From a virus: a DNA stretch of 40,505 nucleotides. Positions within the stretch are counted from its first letter, which is position 1. Every line of letters starts with the position of its first letter. Positions 13,157 to 21,714 of this stretch are shown here, one piece after another. The notes under the pieces are model-generated. The model saw only the letters and a program-made list of their open reading frames with translations, was not told the DNA's origin and searched no databases. Position numbers and translations under genes: made by a program. The stretch covers positions 1-40,505 of IMG/VR virus record IMGVR_UViG_3300033153_007255; one strand, written 5' to 3'.

Positions 13157-15550
13157 ATGCAAGAATTAAGAGCTAATACAGAAGTCATAGTACGCATCGG
13201 TTCTTTCATGGATAAAGACGATGGCATTACTCCTGAGACTGGTATAACTTTGGGTGTGGCAGATGAAGCAGTATTGCTCAAACATAATGGTGCAGCAGTT
13301 GTTGATTTAACAGAATCAGGAATAATTTGGGAAGCAATTGCAGGCGATGATGGATGGTATAATCTTACTTTATCAGCCAGTCATACTGACACTGAGGGTT
13401 TACTGGATGTTAATGTGCAAGATGCATCTATATGCTTGCCCGTAACAAAATCATTTATGGTTTTGTCCGAAGCTGCATATGATTCTAAGTATGTGGCAAA
13501 AGATTCAGGATTCATGGATGTGAATGTTAAGGCTGTTGGTGGAACAGAACAATCAGCTACGGATCTTAAAGATTTTGTAGATACCGGGTATGATCCAGTA
13601 ACACATAGTATCGAACAATGTAAAGTTAATGATGACATGGTTGGGACAGATGGAGCCAACACAACTGTGCCAGATGCAGCGGGTACTGCTGCTACTTTAC
13701 ATGATGCGACTGATGAATTGATTGGTAATCTTGCAACTGGAACGGCTGCAATATCTACAGGATGTAAAACAGCCCCAGATGGATTTGTTATCAATACCGG
13801 AGCAAATGAGGGTGGGAACGAAGATAATACACACGAAGCTAATAATACTTTTCATACAATTGAAGATGTTGGCAATGCGTTGGATGTCTATTATATTTTT
13901 GATGTAGGAGGTAATGGCGTTCCGGTTACAGTAACGTGGAAGGGATATGTACAAGGTAATAATGATGATGTAGCAATTAAAGCATACAATTGGGTAACAT
14001 CTGGTTGGGAGCAAATCGGTTCAATTAGAGGTTCAACTGGGGAAACAATTCAGACTCTTACTTGGGACTTCTTATCTTCTCATGTTGGGACTGGAGCAAA
14101 TCTCGGACTCGTTCATGTTGCATTTATTTCGGCTGATATGAATAAATTAGGCACAGATAGAATTTTTGTGTCTTACGCAATTGTAACTCAATCTGTAGGC
14201 TACTCCAAAGGAGCTATTTGGGTAGATACTGTTAATGGTAGTAACGAGAATACTGAGGTATATGTTGATGGAGTAGCTGATAATCCAGTTAGTACGTGGG
14301 CGGCTGCGTTGACGTTATCTGCTGCATTGGGGATTAAAAGATTTGAAATTGCGAGTGGATCATCTATTGAGTTGACAGGCAACTCTGATAATTATGAACT
14401 TCTTGGACGGGAGTGGACATTAGCTCTTGGTGGTCAATCTATAACAGGGGCTTATATTCATGGGGCTGTTGTAACAGGAATAGGAACAGGAGTAGGAGCT
14501 CGATTCTTTTATTGTAAAATAGCACAAGGAGGAACAATTACTTTAGCGGCGTGTGGTATGATGAGTTGTGCGATGTGTGGTAGTATTGTGCTGTCATCAG
14601 CCGGATCATATTTCTTTGACGGGTGTTTTTCAGGTACGGCGGGAGCAATCATGTCTGATATTGATTTTGCTGCTGCTGGAGATACTTTTTTGAATATGAG
14701 ACATTATTCAGGTAGTATCGAAATTAAGAATATGAACGCAAATGGAACAGATGCTATGACGTTGGAAGGTGTTGGGCAACTGATCATAAATGGTGATAGT
14801 GGCTCTTCTTGTTTTGGTGGTACGATAGCAATACGCGGATGTTTTACTGTAACGGATAATACTGGAGGTGTGGTAACGCTTTTGGATGATGCTCGGTATG
14901 ATCAAACCCAGGTGCTTAATGCGGTTACTGACGATGCTACAAGGATTCATGCAAGTCAGTTGAATACTCACACGGCTATCACTCCAGCTCAAGCGGGTGA
15001 TAATATGAACCTTGCAGATGATGCAATAAAGGCTACTAAGTATGATGAGTCTACTGCATTTCCAGTTAAGAGTGATGATAGTGGGGTTACACAAATAGCT
15101 CGTGTTGGAGCACATGGTGACACACTTGAAAAACTGAGTGATGAGATCGCAGCAGTGCAAAGTGATGTTACAACAATAGCGGCAGATGTAGAAAACATCG
15201 ATGGTGATGCAATGCGAGGAACAGATGGAGCAAATACTACTGTACCTGATGTTGCTGGTACAGCAGCAGGACTTCACTCAACAACCGATGGTAAGATTGA
15301 TGGATTGAATGATCCTGCTGCCAGCGATATAGTAACAGCGATGCTTGCCGCAACAGGGATTACGGCTGGCGGAACGTGGACATTAGCAAAGTTGCTCAAG
15401 ATCACGACAGCATGGGCTGTTGGACAATGGCAGGACAAGTCAGGAGAATCAGGAACATATGAAGTGTTAGACGGTGAAGATGGAACGACGGTAATTGTAG
15501 AAGTGACTCCAAGTGATACGAGTCCTCAAAAACAAACGACCATTTTGTAG
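13157..15550 (+). CDS. Large modular fibre / surface protein, 797 aa
   Basis: Starts one base after the previous stop. Residues 1-110 form a beta domain (QELRANTEVIVRIGSFMDKD...; WYNLTLSASHTD) often seen at the N-terminus of phage structural proteins. A 25-residue motif (GTDGANTTVPD.AGTAA.LH..TD) occurs twice, at 163-187 and 688-712, bracketing the central region. Residues about 220-350 look like a jelly-roll/carbohydrate-binding domain, and 365-620 a small-residue-rich beta-solenoid. The C-terminal 90 residues include a helical segment. Likely a fibre or head decoration; receptor unknown. Confidence 0.65.
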   Translation: MQELRANTEVIVRIGSFMDKDDGITPETGITLGVADEAVLLKHNGAAVVDLTESGIIWEAIAGDDGWYNLTLSASHTDTEGLLDVNVQDASICLPVTKSFMVLSEAAYDSKYVAKDSGFMDVNVKAVGGTEQSATDLKDFVDTGYDPVTHSIEQCKVNDDMVGTDGANTTVPDAAGTAATLHDATDELIGNLATGTAAISTGCKTAPDGFVINTGANEGGNEDNTHEANNTFHTIEDVGNALDVYYIFDVGGNGVPVTVTWKGYVQGNNDDVAIKAYNWVTSGWEQIGSIRGSTGETIQTLTWDFLSSHVGTGANLGLVHVAFISADMNKLGTDRIFVSYAIVTQSVGYSKGAIWVDTVNGSNENTEVYVDGVADNPVSTWAAALTLSAALGIKRFEIASGSSIELTGNSDNYELLGREWTLALGGQSITGAYIHGAVVTGIGTGVGARFFYCKIAQGGTITLAACGMMSCAMCGSIVLSSAGSYFFDGCFSGTAGAIMSDIDFAAAGDTFLNMRHYSGSIEIKNMNANGTDAMTLEGVGQLIINGDSGSSCFGGTIAIRGCFTVTDNTGGVVTLLDDARYDQTQVLNAVTDDATRIHASQLNTHTAITPAQAGDNMNLADDAIKATKYDESTAFPVKSDDSGVTQIARVGAHGDTLEKLSDEIAAVQSDVTTIAADVENIDGDAMRGTDGANTTVPDVAGTAAGLHSTTDGKIDGLNDPAASDIVTAMLAATGITAGGTWTLAKLLKITTAWAVGQWQDKSGESGTYEVLDGEDGTTVIVEVTPSDTSPQKQTTIL

Positions 15551-15560
15551 GTATTATATA

Positions 15561-16349
15561 ATGGCGATAATAGCTGGAGACATTATAGCTCAATGCACTT
15601 GTGGGGTTTTGGAAAAGTCGGATGGAGACATCCCCGATGCTCCTGTTATCTCTTCAGTGATTGATGGTGGTGATCAAGATAGCGTTGTTGTCACGATTAC
15701 TGGATCTGGTACAATTCAGTTGTATTATAGAGAAAGATATTCATCTGAAGATTGGACGATTGGTGAGAGTAGAAGTGGGGCAGGTAGTATAACACAGACC
15801 GGATTAACTGCTGGAACTTGGTATGAATTTTATGTTACCGCCACTGCTTCAGGAATGGTTAGTGCTCCGAGTAATATAATGACATGCAGAGTAGTTAGTG
15901 ATGATGTCTCTGGCGATGTATCACCAACAGCTTTGATGAAGACATGGATTACTGGAGTAGCTGGTCTGATGTCAGACCCAAGCGACAGTGATGTTTGGCC
16001 TTTGTATATAAGTTCAATGCCACATAGTTCTGGAAGTAGAGCTAACGCAGGAGTAGTAACTGATACGGCTGGATCTCTTGATGGAAGGACGATGGATGGG
16101 GATAATTACCAGCATTACGGAATTCAGTTAATAATTAGAAGTGGTGTTTATTCTGAAGGATGGGATAAAATCACAGAAATAGCTAATGCTCTTGATGATC
16201 TTGATAATGCTGTTATTGTTGATGATGAAGGCAATAATTATACTCTGCATAGTGTTATGAGGACATCAGCAGCAGTGTATTTAGGGCCAGAAGAAGGAGC
16301 ATCGCGTAGATTTTTGTTTTCAGTGAATTTCATCATGGTTTATTCATGA
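15561..16349 (+). CDS. Tail terminator-like protein with N-terminal FN3 domain, 262 aa
   Basis: I place the start at ATG 15561 (MAIIAGD...), 10 bases after the previous stop; the longer frame overlaps that gene. Residues about 24-105 form a fibronectin type III-like domain (PDAPVISSV..., IQLYYRERYSSEDW, GLTAGTWYEFYVTATASG). The C-terminal part (ALMKTWITGVAGLM..., then YGIQLIIRSG..., ITEIANALDDLD, RFLFSVNFIMVYS) has the alpha-beta layout of tail-terminator / minor capsid 3-type proteins that cap the tail tube. FN3 domains in phage structural proteins probably add weak carbohydrate binding. The next gene overlaps by ATGA. Confidence 0.7.
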   Translation: MAIIAGDIIAQCTCGVLEKSDGDIPDAPVISSVIDGGDQDSVVVTITGSGTIQLYYRERYSSEDWTIGESRSGAGSITQTGLTAGTWYEFYVTATASGMVSAPSNIMTCRVVSDDVSGDVSPTALMKTWITGVAGLMSDPSDSDVWPLYISSMPHSSGSRANAGVVTDTAGSLDGRTMDGDNYQHYGIQLIIRSGVYSEGWDKITEIANALDDLDNAVIVDDEGNNYTLHSVMRTSAAVYLGPEEGASRRFLFSVNFIMVYS

Positions 16350-16819
16350 TTAAACAAGTAGACCTAAAATTTGATTTAACGCCTTTTATGGTTAGTTCTA
16401 AAGATATGCCCCTTAAAGCTTATCAAGGAGCTGTGTATGGTCTCAGGGCCGCTGGTGAACACCTGAGAGGCAAGGCTGAACACTATGTTCCAGTTATGTC
16501 TGGAGATTTAAGAAAAAGTGGGAAGGTTGAGCATATAGGAACATCACTTTGTCCAGCAGTGAAGGTGAATTTTGGGGCAGGATTGGAATATGCAGCCCTT
16601 GTCCATGAAGACATATCAAGAGTTCATGGAAAAGCTTTTAATATCTGGCACAAGAAGAGAATTCAAGCTGCCAGTACCGTCAAGCAGAAGAAGATGTGGT
16701 TTTATAGGAGAGAACAAGAACAGGCGAAATACTTAGAGCGGCCTCTGAGAGAAGAGAAAGTTAAGTTGATGTTGATTGTTTCAGAGGCAATGAAAAGGTT
16801 TATGTTCAGGAAGTTGTAA
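16346..16819 (+). CDS. HK97 gp10-like tail completion protein, 157 aa
   Basis: Typical elements of the HK97-gp10 / minor capsid 2 group: a helix (AYQGAVYGLRAAGEHLRGKAEHYVPVMSGDLRKS), then strands ending in AGLEYAALVHEDIS, and a late pattern YRREQEQAKYLERPLRE followed by the closing helix. These proteins join the tail tube to the head. Here the gene follows the terminator-like gene, the reverse of the common order. Start overlaps the previous stop (ATGA). Confidence 0.75.
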   Translation: MIKQVDLKFDLTPFMVSSKDMPLKAYQGAVYGLRAAGEHLRGKAEHYVPVMSGDLRKSGKVEHIGTSLCPAVKVNFGAGLEYAALVHEDISRVHGKAFNIWHKKRIQAASTVKQKKMWFYRREQEQAKYLERPLREEKVKLMLIVSEAMKRFMFRKL

Positions 16820-16841
16820 CAAATTTTGAAAGGACAGTAGC

Positions 16842-17273
16842 ATGGCTATAATGAAGGATGGATTTTCAACCACGTTCACATTTTCTTTGGCTCCGAGTGG
16901 CTTTACACTTAGGATGCATGAGCAAGAGGTGACACCTCCAGGATTTGATGGTGGTGGTTCCGTTGATTGGACGGATATGAGGAATACAAGTTTTCGTACC
17001 TTTTCTCCGAAGACATTGGTGACACTTGCTGAATGCTCTGCTGTGGTAAAGTATGATCCCTTGGTCTTGGAAGAGATCTTTGACATGATAAACGATAATC
17101 AGCAGATCACTGTGACTTTTCCTGATGATACGTTTGTCACATTTTGGGGATACATCAACTCGTTTGTGCCCGGAAATAATGTTGAAGGATCACAACCGAC
17201 AGCTACTATCACCATTATTCCAACAAATGTGAATGACAGTGATGAAGAGACAGAACCAACGTGGCCTACATAA
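16842..17273 (+). CDS. Major tail tube protein, 143 aa
   Basis: Size, beta-rich sequence and position just before the frameshifted chaperone pair and tape measure identify it as the tail tube subunit. Visible: TTFTFSLAPSGFTLRMHEQEVTPPG (strand plus loop), NTSFRTFSPKTLVTLAECSAVV, and FVTFWGYINSFVPG, the pattern of TP901-type and lambda gpV-like tube proteins. GAAAGGA ribosome-binding site. Confidence 0.75.
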   Translation: MAIMKDGFSTTFTFSLAPSGFTLRMHEQEVTPPGFDGGGSVDWTDMRNTSFRTFSPKTLVTLAECSAVVKYDPLVLEEIFDMINDNQQITVTFPDDTFVTFWGYINSFVPGNNVEGSQPTATITIIPTNVNDSDEETEPTWPT

Positions 17274-17329
17274 TAATCAATGGCAATGTGAATATATTTA
17301 ATTGGGTTTGAAAGAAAGGATTAAGTAAG

Positions 17330-17680
17330 ATGAAGTTTAGAGGCTACCTAAAGAGAATTGATGTTGAGATTGAGAAAGAAGATGGTCAGGTTACGAAGAT
17401 GGTTCTTATGGAACTAAATGGGGATCAGAGAGGTGATTACTTGAACAGCATGTCCGAGAGAATGAATATCGGGCCTGATGGTAAGCCTACTGGTGTTCCT
17501 GATTTCAAGGGACTTGAATCAAATCTTCTTAGCAAATGTCTTGTGGATGAGAATGGAAAGCCTGTGACAGTGGAGTTCGTACAGGCTCTTCCAGCTTCTA
17601 CCATACAGGGTCTCTTTGAAGCAGCGTCCGATTTAAGCGGCTTGACTGAGACGGCTGCGGAAGAAGTAAAAAAAGTTTAG
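17330..17680 (+). CDS. Tail assembly chaperone gpG-like, 116 aa
   Basis: Short protein directly upstream of the tape measure, the position of lambda gpG. The C-terminal pattern (VEFVQALPASTIQGLFEAASDLSGLT) is usual for these chaperones. The gene ends in GTA AAA AAA GTT TAG, a slippery run feeding a -1 frameshift into the overlapping frame. GAAAGGA precedes the ATG. Confidence 0.8.
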   Translation: MKFRGYLKRIDVEIEKEDGQVTKMVLMELNGDQRGDYLNSMSERMNIGPDGKPTGVPDFKGLESNLLSKCLVDENGKPVTVEFVQALPASTIQGLFEAASDLSGLTETAAEEVKKV

Positions 17681-18045
17681 AGGGCGAAGAGCTTGGATGG
17701 TATACACTTGCCGATCGCCTCGGAATGACTGTGAATGCTGTTAGAAAGGATACCTCATCTACTCAGTTTCTGAGATGGATGAGGTATCTCCAGTGGGATT
17801 TTGAAAGGGTGCATAGAGAAGATTATTATTTTGCTCAACTTGCAGCAGAAGTTCATACCGGATTGAAGGATACGAAAGGTAAGCAAATTCAGTTGACTGA
17901 TTTTATCCTCAAGTTTGGCGGTGAAAAAACTCCAAAACGTGATCTTAGTAAAGAAGAAATAACTGCAAGTCACAAGAGCTTTTGGAAGGCTGCACTTGGT
18001 TTTGGCAAGAAGAAACGTAATAAGAAGAAGAAGGGCAAAAAATGA
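17330..18045 (+). CDS. Tail assembly chaperone fusion gpGT-like, made by -1 frameshift, about 238 aa
   Basis: At 17668-17674 the zero-frame reading A AAA AAA allows a -1 slip. The new frame continues AGT TTA GAG GGC GAA... as SLEGEELGWYTLADRLGMTV without a stop to 18045. The extension contains STQFLRWMRYLQWDFERVHRE and YYFAQLAAEV, resembling lambda gpT and similar T-domains, and ends in a poly-Lys tail. The frame has no independent start with a good ribosome-binding site before 17725. It overlaps the tape-measure start by ATGA, as in many siphophages. Confidence 0.8.
17668..17719 (+). promoter_or_regulatory. -1 programmed ribosomal frameshift signal
   Basis: Slippery heptamer A AAA AAA (17668-17674) in the gpG frame. 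Eight bases downstream, GGCGA (17683-17687) can pair with TCGCC (17715-17719), extendable by a G-U, with a 27-nt loop. A slip site plus a stem at 5-9 nt is the standard -1 layout. Confidence 0.75.
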
Positions 18046-21000
18046 GTGGTGAGCTGAATGTAGGTGGTGTTAGTAGTATATTGTCTCTAAATTTAGCTCC
18101 TTGGGTTGCTGGATGGCAGAAGGCAAATGCTATTTCACAGAAGGCATCTGTTGCTATAAGCACCCAAGCTGAAAGATCTCTAAGACCTTTTGGAAGATTG
18201 TCTGATAGTTTGGGCAAGCTTAGTGGAAGGTTTCAGCAACTCGGTCAGAATATGGCGAGGTTTGGGAGGCAGATGTCTTTCGTGGTCTCCGCTCCTGTTT
18301 TGCTTTTCGGCAGTAAGGCTGTGAAAGAATATGCAGCCTTTGATGAAGCAATGACTCGTTCATTGGCTATATTTAGTAATGTAACATCCGAAAAGAGAGC
18401 TATTATGGAGAAGGAGGCTGTTCGTGTTTCTGAGCAGTCTTACTTCTCTGCTCAGAAAGTTGCTCAGGCTTATTACTATCTGGCTTCTGCTGGTATGTCT
18501 TATGAGCAATCTCTGAAAAACTTGATAGTTGTTGAGAGATTTGCCGTTGCTGGTAATTTTGATTTACAGATGGCAACATCCAGAGCAGCGAATGCTATGG
18601 CTGCATTGGGATTGAGAGTTAAAGATCCAATACAGAATATGGAGAACCTTCGAAGAGTAACTGATAACTTGATAATGGCTAACACATTGGCTGATGCTAC
18701 TACAGAGCAGTTTTCAGAGGCATTGACGAATAAAGCAGCAGCAGCTTTTAGGATGGTTGGAAAGGATGTTGAAGAGTGTGTGTCGGTTCTCGCTGCATTT
18801 GCCGATCAGGGTATGAAAGGTGAAGAAGCTGGAGAGAAAGCGGCTATTGTGATGAGAGACTTGATGCGTGTAGCCATCACACATAAAAGTTATTGGAAGA
18901 ATATTGGGATTGACATATATGATGTAGCATCAGAAAAGATGAGACCCGTTGCTGATATTATTGAGGATATTACGAATCATCTTGAAGACCTTACGGATAT
19001 GTCAAAGAAGGCAACATTTAGGATGATGGGTTTTCAAGATAGAAGTCTTATCATGTTGCAGATGTTACTTGGCACTTCTAAAAGGATGAAAGAGTATGAG
19101 GTGAAGTTGCGGAATGCAGAGGGGATGACAAACAAGGTAGCTGAGTTTACAATGAAGGCTTTTAGCTATCGGATGTCAATGTATAAAAACCAGATTATGA
19201 CGGTACTAAGGGACATTGGACTTTTTGCCTCAAAATATGTTTTGAAGATCACTGAAAAAGTGAGGAATATGGCTCGTGCTTGGTTTTATCTTTCCGATGC
19301 TGCCAAAGATGTAATTGTGAAGTTTGGTTTTATTGCTGCTGCGATTGGCCCTGTGATTCTTATTGTATCTTCTCTTGCATGGGCATTGTTTCCACTTATT
19401 AAGATTTTTGGATTGCTGGCGGGAGTGGTGTTAGGAGTAGGAAATGTTTTTGTAGGTATTGGAGCAACTCTCTTTGCTTTCATTCCTCAGATTGTATTAG
19501 TTGGAGGAGCTATAGCTGCGTTATGTGTAGTGTGGAAGGACAATTGGGGTAATATGCAAGAGACTACAAGAGATGCTGTGGTAGTGATGGCAAATATTAT
19601 TTCTCTTTGGAGTAAAACAACATTAACTGATGTGAAAAATCTTGGAGCTGATATAGCAGCAACATTTATGACAGCTCTCAGTGCTATGCAGCGAAAGTTG
19701 AAAATCACAAGTTTAGATGTATCCAAGCAGGAGCTTGAGCATGTAACAAGTAGTCTTCTTGAGTGGAGTGAAAAAGAGAATGAGAGGTTTGCTAAGTTAG
19801 CTGAAAAAGCAAGGAGTGCTACACACACTCCAAAAGAAGCTCTTCTGCGGGTGCTAACCTATGAGAAGGATAAATTTTTGAAGGAGTATAACAAAAGAAT
19901 AGATCTTATAACAGAGTTGCATGGCAAGATTAAAAAATTGGAATATGAAACAAAACCTGATTTGTCATTCAAGGAGTATTTGGCTACGAGGTATGTTGAA
20001 ATCCTTGAGGCTTTGGATATAGGGGATATGAGTGATACTTCGCAGTATGATAAGTTTGTAGCAATGATGTATGATTTAGGGACGGTTGGTGGTGAGAATC
20101 TTGAGCATGGAATGAAAGCAGTTATTGATAAGCAAGAGAATATATTTAGTACAGTTATGAAGGGGGCTTTGAAAGGTGTGAAGGGTGCTTTGGGTGGAAT
20201 AGGTGTAGTGGGTGAGCATGCAATGGAAGCTTTATTTAAACAGTTTCCCCAATTGGAAGTTTGGTCTGAGAAGGTGAAGAGTGCTTTGTTGGATTTGAAG
20301 AAGGTGACAGAAGAATTTTCAAAGGCACAGGATACAGCTAAAGATAAAATTGAAGGACTCGACAAAGCAACTACGAAATGGTTAGAAACTAATCTGAAAG
20401 GTTATCTTGACATCTTCACTGAAGCAGACTTGAAAATGGCTCAGATTCTTATGAAGATGGAGATGAAGGGTGAGAGGGCTATCTACTCTCAAAATGAGCA
20501 GTACAGAGCACGAAAGCTTGCAGAGTACCTTATGGCTGGATCAGAGAAAGTTCAGTATTTTAGTGAAGAGGAAGCAAAAGCACCAGGAGCATCTGGAGAG
20601 TATGCCAGAAAGATGAGGGCTGCTTGGTTAGAATATGTAAAAGCATTTGATGAAACATGGAAGATAATGGAAGAGAAGAAAAAGAGTATAGAAAGTTTCT
20701 ATGCTAAAACGAGTCAGTGGGGATATGAAGCCACAATGGTATGGTCTAACCTTGGTGATGTGGGGGTCAAGGTTTTTGATGGTGTTGCTAATAGTCTGAC
20801 TGATATGGCGATGACAGGGAAGGCTGCTTGGAGGGATATGGCAACGTCTATAATACATGATTTGATGCAGATTCTTATTAAAGCACAACTGGTGCGATCT
20901 TTGACAGGATTATTTCCGGGGATGGCAAATTTTCTTAGTCCTGCACGAGTTAGTCCTGAAGCAGTGGGAGCGAATGTGTCGAAGGGTACAAGTGTTAGCT

Positions 21001-21335
21001 ACTTTGGCCAGTCTCATACAGGTTATGCCGGAGCAGGTTATATGGGACATAGAGTACTGCCTTCTTATATGAATGGAACAGGTCCTCGGCTACACAATGG
21101 ATTAAGACCAGATGAGTTTAATGCAGTGTTACAGAAAGGTGAGAAAGTACTTCCAAAGGGTTCAGATACGATTGTGAATATTATAAACAAGACATCACAA
21201 CCTATGGGAGCTTCAAGTGTTGATACGACTGCTGCAAAAGATTTTATTATTGATGTTGTTCTTGAAGATCTTTCTGGTTATGGTAGTGGTAGATTGAGAA
21301 AGTTTTCTGGGAAGAAAGGTTTGGGAAGTAAATAA
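18042..21335 (+). CDS. Tail tape measure protein, 1097 aa
   Basis: Largest gene in the window, following the gpG/gpGT pair. The N-terminal third shows the TP901-type tape-measure domain (LGQNMARFGRQMSFVVSAPV..., AMTRSLAIFSNVT, VAQAYYYLASAGMSYEQSL, LADATTEQFSEAL). A long hydrophobic region (about residues 428-495) has several membrane-type segments expected for DNA ejection. The rest is charged coiled coil, then a C-terminal small-residue region (about 960-1040). At roughly 0.15 nm per residue it predicts a tail near 165 nm (rule of thumb). Start overlaps the previous stop (ATGA). Confidence 0.9.
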   Translation: MSGELNVGGVSSILSLNLAPWVAGWQKANAISQKASVAISTQAERSLRPFGRLSDSLGKLSGRFQQLGQNMARFGRQMSFVVSAPVLLFGSKAVKEYAAFDEAMTRSLAIFSNVTSEKRAIMEKEAVRVSEQSYFSAQKVAQAYYYLASAGMSYEQSLKNLIVVERFAVAGNFDLQMATSRAANAMAALGLRVKDPIQNMENLRRVTDNLIMANTLADATTEQFSEALTNKAAAAFRMVGKDVEECVSVLAAFADQGMKGEEAGEKAAIVMRDLMRVAITHKSYWKNIGIDIYDVASEKMRPVADIIEDITNHLEDLTDMSKKATFRMMGFQDRSLIMLQMLLGTSKRMKEYEVKLRNAEGMTNKVAEFTMKAFSYRMSMYKNQIMTVLRDIGLFASKYVLKITEKVRNMARAWFYLSDAAKDVIVKFGFIAAAIGPVILIVSSLAWALFPLIKIFGLLAGVVLGVGNVFVGIGATLFAFIPQIVLVGGAIAALCVVWKDNWGNMQETTRDAVVVMANIISLWSKTTLTDVKNLGADIAATFMTALSAMQRKLKITSLDVSKQELEHVTSSLLEWSEKENERFAKLAEKARSATHTPKEALLRVLTYEKDKFLKEYNKRIDLITELHGKIKKLEYETKPDLSFKEYLATRYVEILEALDIGDMSDTSQYDKFVAMMYDLGTVGGENLEHGMKAVIDKQENIFSTVMKGALKGVKGALGGIGVVGEHAMEALFKQFPQLEVWSEKVKSALLDLKKVTEEFSKAQDTAKDKIEGLDKATTKWLETNLKGYLDIFTEADLKMAQILMKMEMKGERAIYSQNEQYRARKLAEYLMAGSEKVQYFSEEEAKAPGASGEYARKMRAAWLEYVKAFDETWKIMEEKKKSIESFYAKTSQWGYEATMVWSNLGDVGVKVFDGVANSLTDMAMTGKAAWRDMATSIIHDLMQILIKAQLVRSLTGLFPGMANFLSPARVSPEAVGANVSKGTSVSYFGQSHTGYAGAGYMGHRVLPSYMNGTGPRLHNGLRPDEFNAVLQKGEKVLPKGSDTIVNIINKTSQPMGASSVDTTAAKDFIIDVVLEDLSGYGSGRLRKFSGKKGLGSK

Positions 21336-21712
21336 TGGCTTACTCTAATTTTCCAACATTAAGTAGGGATGCATCAAGACAAGGGTTTATTGAAGATGTA
21401 GATACTGATGAGCCTACACTTGAGTTCAAAAGCGATGCAGGTATTGTATTTACAAAACCAAAGAGCACTGTTGTTGCTGGTGTGTGGGAGGTGACAATGG
21501 AGCATGTATCCACAGCAGATATGGAGACTTTCAAAACATTTGAGAGAACAACTGTAAGATTTGGAGCCTTGCCTTTTAATTGGACACATCCAGTTAGTAG
21601 TACAGGTTATGTTGTGAAGTTTGTTAAGAAATCTTCTATCCAAAGCGAGGGTGATCCCCTTCGGTGGACTATTTCTTATAAAGTGAGAGAAGCTTTTCCT
21701 ACGAGTAGTTAA
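21335..21712 (+). CDS. Minor tail protein (gpM-like position), 125 aa
   Basis: Lies between tape measure and the gpL homologue, where lambda encodes gpM, and has the expected size and beta composition (SDAGIVFTKPKSTVVAGVWEV, TTVRFGALPFNWTHPVSS, WTISYKVREAF). It would sit at the tail tip ring. TAATG overlap with the tape-measure stop. Confidence 0.7.
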   Translation: MAYSNFPTLSRDASRQGFIEDVDTDEPTLEFKSDAGIVFTKPKSTVVAGVWEVTMEHVSTADMETFKTFERTTVRFGALPFNWTHPVSSTGYVVKFVKKSSIQSEGDPLRWTISYKVREAFPTSS

Positions 21713-21714
21713 TT

